Shown here: positions 19,301 through 27,132 of the stretch, piece by piece | Numbering within the stretch: position 1 is the stretch's first letter | How the letters are laid out: the number at the start of each line of letters is the position of its first letter | Notes under the pieces: model-generated | Told to the model about the DNA's origin: nothing | Seen by the model: only the letters and a program-made list of their open reading frames with translations | The model's database searches: none | Made by a program: the position numbers and the translations under genes | Origin: Bacteroidota bacterium | Lineage (GTDB): Bacteria; Bacteroidota; Bacteroidia; Chitinophagales; Chitinophagaceae | Assembly: GCA_018267615.1 (NCBI GenBank) | Contig: JAFDYD010000009.1 | Location: forward strand, 72,541 to 136,540 | DNA length: 64,000 nucleotides | Reading direction: 5' to 3'

Positions 19301-21633
19301 CAACGCTTGACCAGGTGCGCAACAATGGAACCTATTCCGCAGACAGCCTCATTGGAACTTTCAATTTATCCAATTACACTTCGACAGATCATATATGGTT
19401 AGATTTTTATTATAAAAACCAAGGCATTGATTTCAATGTGCCGGGAAATGCAGTTTGGATCAGAGGTAATGATCAGTCTGCATGGATACCAGTTGATACC
19501 ATGTCTATTGATCCAAATTATTTTGGAATCTATAAAGCATCAAAAAATATAGATGTCAGTGCTGTTTTGGCGAATGCTGTTCCGGCGCAAACAATCAGCA
19601 GCAGTTTTCAAATTAAATTCGGTGAGCAAGGAAAGACATCTGCAAATTCGGTTGTGCCCGACGGCAATCTGGAAGACGGATTTTCTTTTGATGACATCGT
19701 AATCACAAAATCAGATAACGATGCGGGGATGATAGCGTTGCTACAACCATCTTTCGCAAACATATGCGGTCTGTCCAATGCGGAAACGATCAGTGCCGCG
19801 GTAAAAAACTATACCAGTACCTCTTTGATCAATGTACCGATAACTTTTGCGGTGAATGGTGATACGATTACTGAAATAATTCCGGTAATTGCGGCCAATC
19901 AAACAATCAATTATATTTTTTCTCAGAAAGCTGATTTGTCGGCATACCAACATTATGATTTGCGTGTTTGGGTTAGCAATCCTTTGGATACATATAGGAA
20001 CAATGACAGCTTGCAGACCGTCAGTTTCCAGACCACGCCGCTTATTAGCGCTTATCCATACCTGGAAGGTTTTGAGAACACTAACGGTTACTGGTATACG
20101 CAGGGAATAAACGACAACTGGCAATGGGGTACTCCTCAAAAAAACATAATCAACAAGGCCGCAAACGGCTCGAAAGCCTGGGTTACGAATCTCACCGGGA
20201 ATTATGATAACAACCAGTTGTCTTACCTGTATTCACCGTGTTTCGATCTGACGAGCCTCAACACACCGGTACTTTCTTTCAGCCATATTTTCCAGATGGA
20301 AGATAATTGCGATTGCGATTATCACTGGGTAGAGTATAGTATTAATGATTCTACATGGACCCGTCTCGGAAATGCAACAAGCGGCGTTAACTGGTATGAT
20401 AACGCCTTGAGACAGGCATGGCAGAAATCAGACACGATTTGGCACGTATCCAGTTTCGATATTCCGGTGAAACCGGCGAAAGTCAGATTTAGAATTGTGA
20501 TGTTCAGTGATCCTGCTTCCAATTTCGAAGGAGTGGGAATCGACGATATCCATATTTTCGATAAGTCCCCCGTATATGATAGCGCCAACATCAGTACAGG
20601 TATTTCACAAAATGTAAGTGGAAGCAATTGGATAAATTTTGATATGGGTGGAAAGAGAATTGCTTCGATAAATCCAAATGGACAAGATCTTGGAAACACA
20701 ACTGTAAAAGTATTTATCGATAGTGCCGCCATTCGCGACACAACCAATCAATATTATCTCGGAAGAAATATCGTCATACAACCATCTAAGACTCCTGCGA
20801 GTGATGTGTCCGTAAGATTTTATTTTTTAGACAGCGAAGTGGATAGTCTGATTAACGCAACCGGATGTTTGAATTGCACATCTATTCACGATGCATATCA
20901 ATCAGGCGTTACGCAGTATAGCAGTACGATAAAAACAGAAGAGGATAGCACTTTGCGCAATAATGTCAACGGCAGTTATATTTTCATGACTCCGCAACAA
21001 CAAGTGCACATCATTCCCTATGATAATGGATACTATGCCGAATATAATGTAAGCGGTTTTTCAGAATTCTGGATCAATGGCGGTGGGCCTAAACAAAATC
21101 TGCCATTGGCATCGATGCTTCAGTCGTTCACAGCGACAAGAATCGATACCAAGGGTTTGTTGGATTGGACAACCAGCCAGGAAAAAAACACAAGCAGGTT
21201 CGTCATTCAAAAAAGCAGCGACAGAGCTAATTTTTCCGATATCGGAACGGTACCTGCAATTGGAAATTCCGATTCGCTGACGAACTACACGTTCACTGAT
21301 AAAATTTTATGGAACGGGAATAATTATTATCGTTTGAAAATAGTTTTTGCCGATGGACATTTCATTTATTCACCGGTAAGATTGATATTATTTGATACCG
21401 ATGGTTTCGTCGTCAATATTTATCCAAATCCAGTCCACGACAACCTCTATATAAACACTTCTGTAAATTGTAGCCAGATTGTTTTGTTTGATGCTTCCGG
21501 AAAACTCGTCCGGTCAATGAATGTATTCGGTTTTCAAAATAGCGTAGCAGTCGGCAACCTCGCAAGAGGCGTTTACATCGTCGTAATTAAAACAGATGCT
21601 GGTAAAAAAATTCAAAAGATTGTTGTGAATTGA
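16324..21633 (+). CDS. Secreted subtilisin-like (S8) serine protease with type IX secretion C-terminal domain
   Basis: A 1769-residue exoprotein. A signal peptide (cleavage after LPAQ near residue 21) precedes a prodomain-like region and an S8 catalytic domain with Asp238 (GIGDNSDP), His263 (NLHGTHTTG) and Ser436 (SGTSMSAP). The oxyanion Asn lies in FAAGNDGG. Downstream come beta-sandwich modules: a P-domain-like region, a fibronectin-III-like segment near 740-830, CARDB-like repeats and two MAM/jelly-roll-like segments. The last about 80 residues, from VNIYPNPVHDNLYI to KKIQKIVVN, are a type A T9SS sorting domain, so the protein should cross the outer membrane by the type IX system and be anchored or released. 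Likely role is degradation of external protein. The large ectodomain suggests substrate or surface binding. Confidence 0.92.
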   Translation: MKNFYLLTIVCCFLSNILPAQQPVKLIQLKNGFIDGNKNLLRKKITSQSFKESRFRGKYFVLIQFQQLPGNNEKAELASRGVSLFDYIPGNAFLAEIRDSSIFHDLTRYHVSGVFGFPSQYKISSRLLQNQPGPDLRSSIAVTFFGTADKESVIEELQRAGAQIFFTKIQPANVIFIKASATVIQKISALPFVSYISPQSLQDVPLNNNNRAIHGVDALSAFSGRNLQGKNVTLGIGDNSDPSSHIDFAGRLIQRNATTVNLHGTHTTGTMAGGGILNPRYQGMAPKARIVSQYFSDIIVNTPVYINDYNMVLTNNSYYTGFDFCPGDGDYDAVSNYGDVQLIQNPTLLHVFAAGNDGGLTCSPYPSHFGTIKSGFQSGKNTLVVGNISNSTYTINASSSKGPVNDGRIKPEVTAGGVLITSTYPNNAYGTSSGTSMSAPTVTGTLGLLYERYRQLHGGADPAAALIKAIVCNGADDLGNPGPDFTYGFGMLNARNAVEMMERNQYFSGSISAGGNNTYTISAVPAGIRQLKIMLYWPDAPAAAFAPAALVNNLDLNVVTPGGTTHLPLILDPSPANVNNNAIEGIDNLNNIEQVVIDNPPAGDFTIHVAGANIPQGPQQYIVAYQIVNAAITVEYPFGNETLVPGEIENIRWSAYDNSANSFTVEYSADNGASWNLINNNVSSTSRSYAWTVPAIASNNALIRVTRNGGGSSDVSDYDFTILGQPTITVSNPCKGYAQIDWNAIPSATQYEIMMLKGDSMQTIATTPSTTFLLPGLNKDSSYWLSVRAINGGVAGRRAIAGNIIPNTGACSLPVFNNDFTVDSLLAPVTGRIFTSTQLGNTTLQVVLRNLGSIASAGSFNVSYQINNGAIVTETSAVSIAGGASYNYSFSNANNYDFSAPGTYKVKVWIGYPGDPQPLNDTITQTIKQLRNDPLVLNPNYTEGFESAAAQSYTTKTFGLQGLDRFDFNNSSSNGRANTFINTGFARTGNRCATLDQVRNNGTYSADSLIGTFNLSNYTSTDHIWLDFYYKNQGIDFNVPGNAVWIRGNDQSAWIPVDTMSIDPNYFGIYKASKNIDVSAVLANAVPAQTISSSFQIKFGEQGKTSANSVVPDGNLEDGFSFDDIVITKSDNDAGMIALLQPSFANICGLSNAETISAAVKNYTSTSLINVPITFAVNGDTITEIIPVIAANQTINYIFSQKADLSAYQHYDLRVWVSNPLDTYRNNDSLQTVSFQTTPLISAYPYLEGFENTNGYWYTQGINDNWQWGTPQKNIINKAANGSKAWVTNLTGNYDNNQLSYLYSPCFDLTSLNTPVLSFSHIFQMEDNCDCDYHWVEYSINDSTWTRLGNATSGVNWYDNALRQAWQKSDTIWHVSSFDIPVKPAKVRFRIVMFSDPASNFEGVGIDDIHIFDKSPVYDSANISTGISQNVSGSNWINFDMGGKRIASINPNGQDLGNTTVKVFIDSAAIRDTTNQYYLGRNIVIQPSKTPASDVSVRFYFLDSEVDSLINATGCLNCTSIHDAYQSGVTQYSSTIKTEEDSTLRNNVNGSYIFMTPQQQVHIIPYDNGYYAEYNVSGFSEFWINGGGPKQNLPLASMLQSFTATRIDTKGLLDWTTSQEKNTSRFVIQKSSDRANFSDIGTVPAIGNSDSLTNYTFTDKILWNGNNYYRLKIVFADGHFIYSPVRLILFDTDGFVVNIYPNPVHDNLYINTSVNCSQIVLFDASGKLVRSMNVFGFQNSVAVGNLARGVYIVVIKTDAGKKIQKIVVN

Positions 21634-21743
21634 GGTTAGGTTAAGGAATAAGGTCTGAGGTTTAAGGTATGGCTTGCTGAATTTTAGCGAGCCATACCTT
21701 ACACCTTACACCTTACTCCTTACACCTTACACCTTACTCCTCA
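21632..21743. repeat. Intergenic inverted repeat, TAAGGTGTAAGG words
   Basis: Core arms AAGGTATGGCTTGCT (21664-21678) and AGCGAGCCATACCTT (21686-21700) pair with one mismatch. Outer arms are degenerate runs of AAGG-type words on the left and ACACCTTACACCTTACTCC on the right, reaching about 21632 and 21743. The left arm starts at the stop codon of the protease gene. Probable terminator, as the next gene runs the same way after its own leader. Confidence 0.85.
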
Positions 21744-21834
21744 CACACTACCCCAATCTCGACTCCACATAAAATTATTTCTGTAAATTACCGTCAGCAT
21801 TATCCGGACAATCATCCATTTAATTTTCATTCAC

Positions 21835-23544
21835 ATGCCTGGCGATTCTTTGCACATTAATAACAAAGCTGAAAAACAAAATACTTTCGATGCAATCGTA
21901 GTCGGTTCTGGTATCAGCGGCGGGTGGGCCGCGAAGGAACTTTGCGAAAAAGGTTTGAAAGTATTGATGCTTGAACGCGGAACTAATATTGTTCATCCCT
22001 CCTATCCCACAGCTACATTGAATCCATGGGACTTTCCACACCGAGGCAGTCTCACAAAAGAAGATAAGAAAACGCGATATGTGCAACAGCGGCATTATTC
22101 CTATCGAGACGATAACAAACAATTTTATATTAACGACCAGGAAAATCCTTATGAAGAAATTCAACGATTCGATTGGATTCGTGGAGATATTGTTGGCGGA
22201 AGATCGTTACTGTGGGCGCGAGCCTGTTACCGGCTAAGTGACTTGGATTTCGAAGCAAATCTCAAAGACAAAATTGGTGTTGACTGGCCGATACGCTATA
22301 ACGAAATTGCACCGTGGTATGATTATGTTGAAAATTTTATCGGAGTGAGTGCGCAGGCTGAAGGATTGCCACACTTGCCAGATGGAAAATTTCAACCACC
22401 CATGGAAATGAACTGCGTGGAGAAATATTTTAAAACGAAGGTAGAATCAAAGTTTCCGGGAAGAAAAGTAACGATCGGGCGAACTGCGAATCTAACGGAG
22501 GCGGTTAAGGGAAGAGGTGTTTGCCAGAATAGAAATCTTTGTCACAGAGGTTGTCCCTATGGTGCATATTTCAGTACCAATGCAAGTACACTGCCTGCGG
22601 CATTTGCAACAAATAATCTCACACTAAAAACACATGCGCTTGTCAATAGAGTTTTATATGATGAACAAAAAGGAAAAGCGACCGGCGTGGAAATCATCGA
22701 TACGGAAACAAACAAAGTAGAAGAATTTCATGCGCGCATTATTTTTCTCAACGCGGCAACATTAGCTACATCTTTTATTTTATTGAATTCGATATCGAAC
22801 CGTTTTCCAAACGGACTCGGTAATGGAAGTGACCAGGTTGGCCGCAACCTGATGGATCATCACAAAACAAAAGGAATGGGCGGTAGCATCGAAGATTTTA
22901 CAGATCAGTATTATTATGGACGAAGACCGAATGGAATTTATATTCCGCGTTATAGAAATATTCATGAAAAAAGAACCGATTATATCCGTGGATTCGGCGT
23001 GCAAGGCGGAGCAGGTAGAGAAAGTGCTCGAAGCTCGGGACATGAAATGGAAATTGGAGTGCAATTAAAAGAAGCTGCAACTGAACCCGGCCAATGGAAT
23101 ATCGGGTTTACTGGTTTTGGAGAATGCCTGCCTTATGCTGAAAATCGGGTCACATTAAATACCAATAAAAAAGATAAGTGGGGAAGAAACACTTTAAGTG
23201 TGGATGCATCATTCAAGGACAACGAAAAAAAGATGCATGAGGACATATTGGTGTCCGTTAGAGAAATGATGGAACAAGCCGGATTTAAAAATATCAGGAT
23301 AGAGGAAGGAATGTCGTTCCCTGGAAATTCAAATCATGAGATGGGAACTGCACGAATGGGAAGAGATCCTAAAACTTCGGTGTTGAATGCTTTTAACCAA
23401 ATGCATGAGGTCAAAAATGTTTTTATCAGCGATGGATCTTTTATGCCATCTTCATCATGCGTAAATCCATCGCTCACTTATATGGCCTTTACGGCCAGAG
23501 CCGCAAATCATGCGGTCGAAGAGCTAAAAAAGGGAAATCTTTGA
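21835..23544 (+). CDS. GMC-family FAD-dependent oxidoreductase
   Basis: A 569-residue flavoprotein. The dinucleotide-binding fold is at residues about 18-50 (AIVVGSGISGGWAAKEL, ending LMLERG). The substrate-domain and C-terminal GMC motif with the catalytic His is HEMGTARMG (about 505-513) and the closing NPSLTYMAFTARAANHA. GMC enzymes oxidise alcohols, sugars or sugar acids and pass electrons to oxygen or a carrier. In Bacteroidota close relatives are often paired with a small gluconate-2-dehydrogenase subunit-3-like protein. None is present here, and no signal peptide is evident, so partner and substrate are unknown. It stands alone between two inverted repeats. Confidence 0.88.
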   Translation: MPGDSLHINNKAEKQNTFDAIVVGSGISGGWAAKELCEKGLKVLMLERGTNIVHPSYPTATLNPWDFPHRGSLTKEDKKTRYVQQRHYSYRDDNKQFYINDQENPYEEIQRFDWIRGDIVGGRSLLWARACYRLSDLDFEANLKDKIGVDWPIRYNEIAPWYDYVENFIGVSAQAEGLPHLPDGKFQPPMEMNCVEKYFKTKVESKFPGRKVTIGRTANLTEAVKGRGVCQNRNLCHRGCPYGAYFSTNASTLPAAFATNNLTLKTHALVNRVLYDEQKGKATGVEIIDTETNKVEEFHARIIFLNAATLATSFILLNSISNRFPNGLGNGSDQVGRNLMDHHKTKGMGGSIEDFTDQYYYGRRPNGIYIPRYRNIHEKRTDYIRGFGVQGGAGRESARSSGHEMEIGVQLKEAATEPGQWNIGFTGFGECLPYAENRVTLNTNKKDKWGRNTLSVDASFKDNEKKMHEDILVSVREMMEQAGFKNIRIEEGMSFPGNSNHEMGTARMGRDPKTSVLNAFNQMHEVKNVFISDGSFMPSSSCVNPSLTYMAFTARAANHAVEELKKGNL

Positions 23545-23549
23545 CGATC

Positions 23550-23634
23550 CTTGAATATTGATTATTGAGTGTTGAATATTTAATATTCTCCCTTGAAATA
23601 CTCAATAATCAACATTCAACACTCAATATTCAAG
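23550..23634. repeat. Intergenic inverted repeat, TTGAATATTGATTATTG words
   Basis: Arms 23550-23587 and 23597-23634 pair imperfectly. The ends are exact (CTTGAATATTGA facing TCAATATTCAAG) and the interior words ATTATTGAGTGTTGAAT appear in shuffled order. Same word family as 1453-1565, 30031-30108 and 60662-60751. Located just after the GMC gene, so it may end that transcript. Confidence 0.85.
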
Positions 23635-23762
23635 TTTATCCATTCGCTGAAAGCCCATCCTTGGGGGCCTTGCACCTTGAACCTTCTGGCTTTTAATCCC
23701 CAAACCTCCCAAAAATGTGCAAATTTTCATAGATTTGTCCTCCTTTTCTGATTATTTCTGCA

Positions 23763-23770
23763 TACCTTTG
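23763..23770 (+). promoter_or_regulatory. Probable promoter of the DUF177-rpmF-plsX operon
   Basis: TACCTTTG at 23763-23770 is an exact match to the Bacteroidota -7 consensus TAnnTTTG. TTTG at 23734-23737 could be the -33 box, though the 25-bp spacer is longer than the usual 19-23. Expected transcription start is near 23774, about 19 nt before the ATG. Confidence 0.5.
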
Positions 23771-23792
23771 CGGGCTCTTTAAAAAAGCACTC

Positions 23793-24335
23793 ATGAACAG
23801 CCGAAGAGAATTTGAAATAGCGTTTGTGGGTCTGAAGCCCGGTATTCATGAGTTCAGTTACCGGATCACGGACAGGTTCTTTGAAGCGTATCAACAACAG
23901 GATTTCAAACATTGTGAAGCCAATGTAAAACTATTCCTGGATAAGAAGAATGGTTTTATGCTGCTCAAGTTTGAAGTCGATGGCAAGATGGATGTGATTT
24001 GCGATCGTTGTGGCAATACTTTACCGTTGGATCTTTGGGATGAATTCAATATCCTGGTCAAATTGGTAGACAACCATGATATCATGAATCAGCAGGAAGA
24101 AGATCCCGATGTATATTATATCGGCAGGAATGAGAGCCATCTTCATATTGCCGACTGGATATATGAATTCATAAATCTCAGTATCCCTATCCAGCGCATG
24201 TGTAAGGAAGAAGACATGGGAGGTCCTTATTGCAACAAGGAAGTGTTGGATATGCTAAAAAAATTAAATACGGAAGAAAAAAAACCCGAGAATCCTTTGT
24301 GGAAAGGCTTGGAGAAATTTAAAAATTTAGAATAA
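23793..24335 (+). CDS. DUF177 (YceD-like) protein
   Basis: A 180-residue protein of the DUF177/YceD family, which is encoded next to rpmF in most bacteria and is linked to 23S rRNA accumulation or ribosome assembly, by association mostly. Two Cys pairs that could bind zinc are visible, CDRCG around residue 71 and C...C in CKEEDMGGPYC around 138-147. An acidic stretch VDNHDIMNQQEEDPD separates them. It is the first gene of the operon, 30 bp before rpmF, and the TAnnTTTG promoter is directly upstream. Confidence 0.85.
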   Translation: MNSRREFEIAFVGLKPGIHEFSYRITDRFFEAYQQQDFKHCEANVKLFLDKKNGFMLLKFEVDGKMDVICDRCGNTLPLDLWDEFNILVKLVDNHDIMNQQEEDPDVYYIGRNESHLHIADWIYEFINLSIPIQRMCKEEDMGGPYCNKEVLDMLKKLNTEEKKPENPLWKGLEKFKNLE

Positions 24336-24365
24336 ATATTTTTGTTATTATAAAATTGAAGTGTC

Positions 24366-24557
24366 ATGCCAAATCCGAAACGAAGACATTCACAACAACG
24401 CGGCGCTAAAAGAAGAACGCATTACAAGGCGGAAAAATTAACGCTGAGCAAAGACAGCACCACTGGTGAAATACATGTTCGTCACCGCGCACATGTTAGC
24501 GAAGGCAAACTATACTACAAGGGAAAAGTTGTTTCAGAAAAATCTCCGATTAACTAA
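24366..24557 (+). CDS. rpmF: 50S ribosomal protein L32
   Basis: A 63-residue basic protein beginning MPNPKRRHSQQRGAKRRTH, the diagnostic start of L32, which binds near the peptide exit tunnel of the large subunit. The zinc-finger Cys residues found in some L32 proteins are absent, so this is the Cys-free form usual in Bacteroidota. It sits between DUF177 and plsX, the conserved gene order that ties ribosome production to phospholipid synthesis. Confidence 0.97.
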   Translation: MPNPKRRHSQQRGAKRRTHYKAEKLTLSKDSTTGEIHVRHRAHVSEGKLYYKGKVVSEKSPIN

Positions 24558-24591
24558 TTAACCAATTGGTTTTTATTGTAGATTGCCGGAG

Positions 24592-25536
24592 ATGAATATT
24601 GCCTTAGATATGATGGGAGGAGACTTTGCACCGGAAGAAACGGTGAAAGGTGTTCAACAATATTTAGCTGGGTCCAAATCCCCGGCTATTTTATTTTTAC
24701 TCGGCGATGAACAAATACTCAACCCACTACTCCACCAACATAATATTCCGCCGACTTCCATTAAAATAATTCATGCCCCGCAGGTGATCGGCATGCATGA
24801 GCATCCTACAAAAGCATTAAAAGAAAAACAGCAGTCATCCATTGCCGTGGGATTTCATCTGCTCGCTACGGGCAAAGCAGATGCGTTTATCAGTGCTGGC
24901 AACACCGGTGCAATGCTCGTTGGTTCTGTGTACAGCATCAAAACCATGGCGGGAATTCATCGGCCAACAATATCCACCATTATCCCAAGAGAAAATGGTA
25001 CAACTGGTTTGCTGCTCGATGTTGGCGCCAACGCTGATTGCAAACCAGAAAATTTAAACCAGTTTGGTTTGTTGGGATCATTGTATGCACAAACAATTTT
25101 GGGTATCGATAATCCGCGTGTCGGATTGATCAATATCGGTGAGGAAGAAGGCAAGGGAAATTTACTTGCACAGGCTGCATATCCGTTGCTAAAAGCAAAC
25201 ACACAAATTAATTTTATCGGCAACGTGGAAGGACGTGATGTTTTTCTTGACAAAGCAGATGTGATGGTTTGCGAAGGATTTACCGGAAATATCATCTTAA
25301 AATTGGCCGAATCGCTTTTTGAGATTACCAAGAGGCAAGACGTGCACAACGAATATTTTGAACGATTTAATTTTGAAGATTATGGCGGCACACCGGTTCT
25401 TGGCGTGAGCAAACCGGTAATTATTGGTCACGGAATTTCCCATGCAAAAGCATTTAGGAATATGATCACGCTTGCACAAAAAATGATCGAAACAAACCTG
25501 ATGGGCAAAATGAAAGCAAGTTTCGAAGGGAATTAA
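24592..25536 (+). CDS. plsX: Phosphate acyltransferase PlsX
   Basis: PlsX converts acyl-ACP to acyl-phosphate, the donor for PlsY in the first step of phospholipid synthesis, at the inner face of the membrane. The family start ALDMMGGDFAPEE, the loop GNTGAMLVGS, and GFTGNIILKLAE are all present over 314 residues. I begin at the ATG at 24592, since MNIALDMMGGD aligns with the usual N-terminus; an in-frame TTG at 24583 would add three residues. In many bacteria fabH follows; here the next gene, 30 bp on, is a membrane protein instead. Confidence 0.95.
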   Translation: MNIALDMMGGDFAPEETVKGVQQYLAGSKSPAILFLLGDEQILNPLLHQHNIPPTSIKIIHAPQVIGMHEHPTKALKEKQQSSIAVGFHLLATGKADAFISAGNTGAMLVGSVYSIKTMAGIHRPTISTIIPRENGTTGLLLDVGANADCKPENLNQFGLLGSLYAQTILGIDNPRVGLINIGEEEGKGNLLAQAAYPLLKANTQINFIGNVEGRDVFLDKADVMVCEGFTGNIILKLAESLFEITKRQDVHNEYFERFNFEDYGGTPVLGVSKPVIIGHGISHAKAFRNMITLAQKMIETNLMGKMKASFEGN

Positions 25537-25566
25537 TTTTATCGTCTTCGTTCAATCCTCACTTGC

Positions 25567-26457
25567 ATGATTATTTTTTTTCAGTACCTGAAAGATTATT
25601 TCAGAGCAATCGCGCTAAAAAAATTTTGGATAACAGCGTTGTTCACCGCTTTACTAATCTTCATCAATTATACCTCGGGCATTGAAAATCCAATCAAAAA
25701 TATTTCATACTGGTATATAAGCCTGCTCACATTTTTTTTGTTTTACGTTTTTGTGTTTGGTGTTGCTTATATGATCCAATTTCCGGGAAGCAGTAATGAA
25801 GTTATCGCTGACAAAAATATTTTTATCAAATTTTTTCTGCTTGCCGCATTTCTTTTCGCTTCAAAAATGATTCACTGGCAGTTTCCATTTCTAAATCAAT
25901 ATTCAAATTGGGGCAAATACTGGTCGATTATATTGCAACTGCCTGTCAAACTATTGTTTTTTCTAATCGTACTATTTCTAGTCTGGGAAAATGATCGGCA
26001 TCAAAAAACATTCTGGGGATTTACAAAATCTTTTGATGTTCGTCCATATGCATTGATACTTTTATGCATGGTACCTTTAATCGCGCTTGCTTCGACACAG
26101 CCCGACTTCCAGCAAACTTATCCAAAATTAAAAATGGTATATTTTATCACGCAACATGAACATCCCTCGTGGTTTTGGAAATTGATTTATGAAATTTCAT
26201 ATGGACTAGATTTTGTTTCCATCGAACTTTTTTTTCGTGGATTTCTCGTGATCGGATTTATTCGTTTTGCAGGTATCAATAGCATTCTTCCCATGGCTGC
26301 TTTTTATTGCACGATACATTTTGGAAAACCGTTGGGTGAATGCATCTCATCATTTTTTGGAGGACTCGCACTTGGAGTGATCGCCTATCGCACCCGATCC
26401 ATATTAGGAGGATTGATGGTGCATTTGGGAATTGCGTGGTTGATGGAGAACTTCTGA
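25567..26457 (+). CDS. CPBP (Abi/Rce1-like) family membrane protein, catalytic motifs degenerate
   Basis: A 296-residue protein with about seven membrane segments and a C-terminal CPBP domain. In active members, motif 1 is EExxxR, motif 2 FxxxH, motif 3 HxxxN. Here motif 1 reads IELFFRG, so the first Glu (the catalytic base in Rce1) is Ile; motif 2 reads YCTIH; motif 3 reads HLGIA, with Ala instead of Asn. Both histidines are kept. Proteolytic activity is therefore doubtful and a scaffold or regulatory role is possible. It is last in the DUF177-rpmF-plsX operon. Its last two codons and stop (AACTTCTGA) are the outer tip of the following inverted repeat. Confidence 0.75.
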   Translation: MIIFFQYLKDYFRAIALKKFWITALFTALLIFINYTSGIENPIKNISYWYISLLTFFLFYVFVFGVAYMIQFPGSSNEVIADKNIFIKFFLLAAFLFASKMIHWQFPFLNQYSNWGKYWSIILQLPVKLLFFLIVLFLVWENDRHQKTFWGFTKSFDVRPYALILLCMVPLIALASTQPDFQQTYPKLKMVYFITQHEHPSWFWKLIYEISYGLDFVSIELFFRGFLVIGFIRFAGINSILPMAAFYCTIHFGKPLGECISSFFGGLALGVIAYRTRSILGGLMVHLGIAWLMENF

Positions 26458-26644
26458 TTGGTTCGAGATGGACTTGGATTCATAGTTCGCATGATTAATT
26501 GATTAGCTAAGTGAGGTTCATTTATGATGCTAATGAAATTTAATGGTTATCAAATCTTCTATGAATCTTTATGAGCACATACTTAGTAAATCATTTAATC
26601 ATGCGAACTATGAATCCAAGTCCATCTCGAACCAATCAGAAGTT
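26449..26644. repeat. Long intergenic inverted repeat with 50-bp perfect arms, AACTTCTGAT family
   Basis: Arms 26449-26498 and 26595-26644 are perfectly complementary over 50 bp and continue imperfectly (GATTAGCTAAGT facing ACTTAGTAAATC). The outer tip AACTTCTGAT is shared with elements at 37983 and 46482, as are inner words ATGATTTACTA and CATGATTAA. The left tip encodes the final Asn-Phe-stop of the CPBP gene; the right tip abuts the 3' end of rnpB. A shared terminator is the simplest role. Confidence 0.92.
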
Positions 26645-26646
26645 TA

Positions 26647-27041
26647 AAACTACCAGCTCATAAGCCGGATTCTGTTTCCACCGAAGTGGATGTCATCATT
26701 TATCTGGCCCCAATATTACTATTGAGATCTTGCTGCCTACCCTCCAACCTGTTTTGATAAATCAAAACTTGAACGAGCCGCTCTTATGGCTGGTATATGT
26801 GGCATTACAGCATACAAGGTTTACCCGTCCCGTCAATTGCTTGATGGGACCGTAAGCTCTTACCTTACGTTTTCACCCTTACCCTTAAGAACCGAAGTCC
26901 ATAAGGGCGGTAATTTTCTGTGGCACTATCTGTTCCCGTCTTGCTTCAAGTGAGGGACCCGGCGCTTAACCGGTGCATTGCCCTGTGCTGTCCGGACTTT
27001 CCTTCTAGCCTCAGGCTAGACGATGACCCGGCTGGTAGTGG
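26647..27041 (-). ncRNA. rnpB: RNase P RNA (bacterial type A)
   Basis: The catalytic RNA of RNase P, which matures tRNA 5' ends. Read on the minus strand, the 5' end CTACCAGCCGGGTC pairs with the 3' end GAGCTGGTAG to form helix P1. The universal CR-I block GGAAAGTCCGGACAGCACAG follows about 45 nt in, and the CR-V partner ACAGAATCCGGCTTATG lies just before the 3' end. Length about 395 nt. The 5' limit agrees with a TATTTTTG -7 box at 27044-27051. Ends are approximate to a few nucleotides. It lies between two inverted repeats. Confidence 0.95.
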
Positions 27042-27043
27042 CG

Positions 27044-27051
27044 CAAAAATA
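27044..27051 (-). promoter_or_regulatory. Promoter -7 box of rnpB
   Basis: On the minus strand this reads TATTTTTG, an exact TAnnTTTG match, placing transcription start at about 27040, which is where helix P1 of the RNA begins. A -33 TTG is not clear (TTCG at the expected place). Confidence 0.6.
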
Positions 27052-27071
27052 ATGAAAGGATTTGAAAAGCC

Positions 27072-27126
27072 GAACGCATAACGCTGAACGCTAAACGCAG
27101 CGTTATGCGTTCAGCGTTATGCGTTC
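27072..27126. repeat. Compact inverted repeat, GAACGC word family
   Basis: Arms 27072-27098 and 27100-27126 match over 27 bp with two adjacent-region mismatches near the loop. The words GAACGCATAACGCTGAACGC are the same as in 10104-10240, 17 kb away. It begins six bases after the stop codon of the DUF2027-Smr gene and just upstream of the rnpB promoter, so it probably insulates the two. Confidence 0.88.
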
Positions 27127-27132
27127 AGCGTC

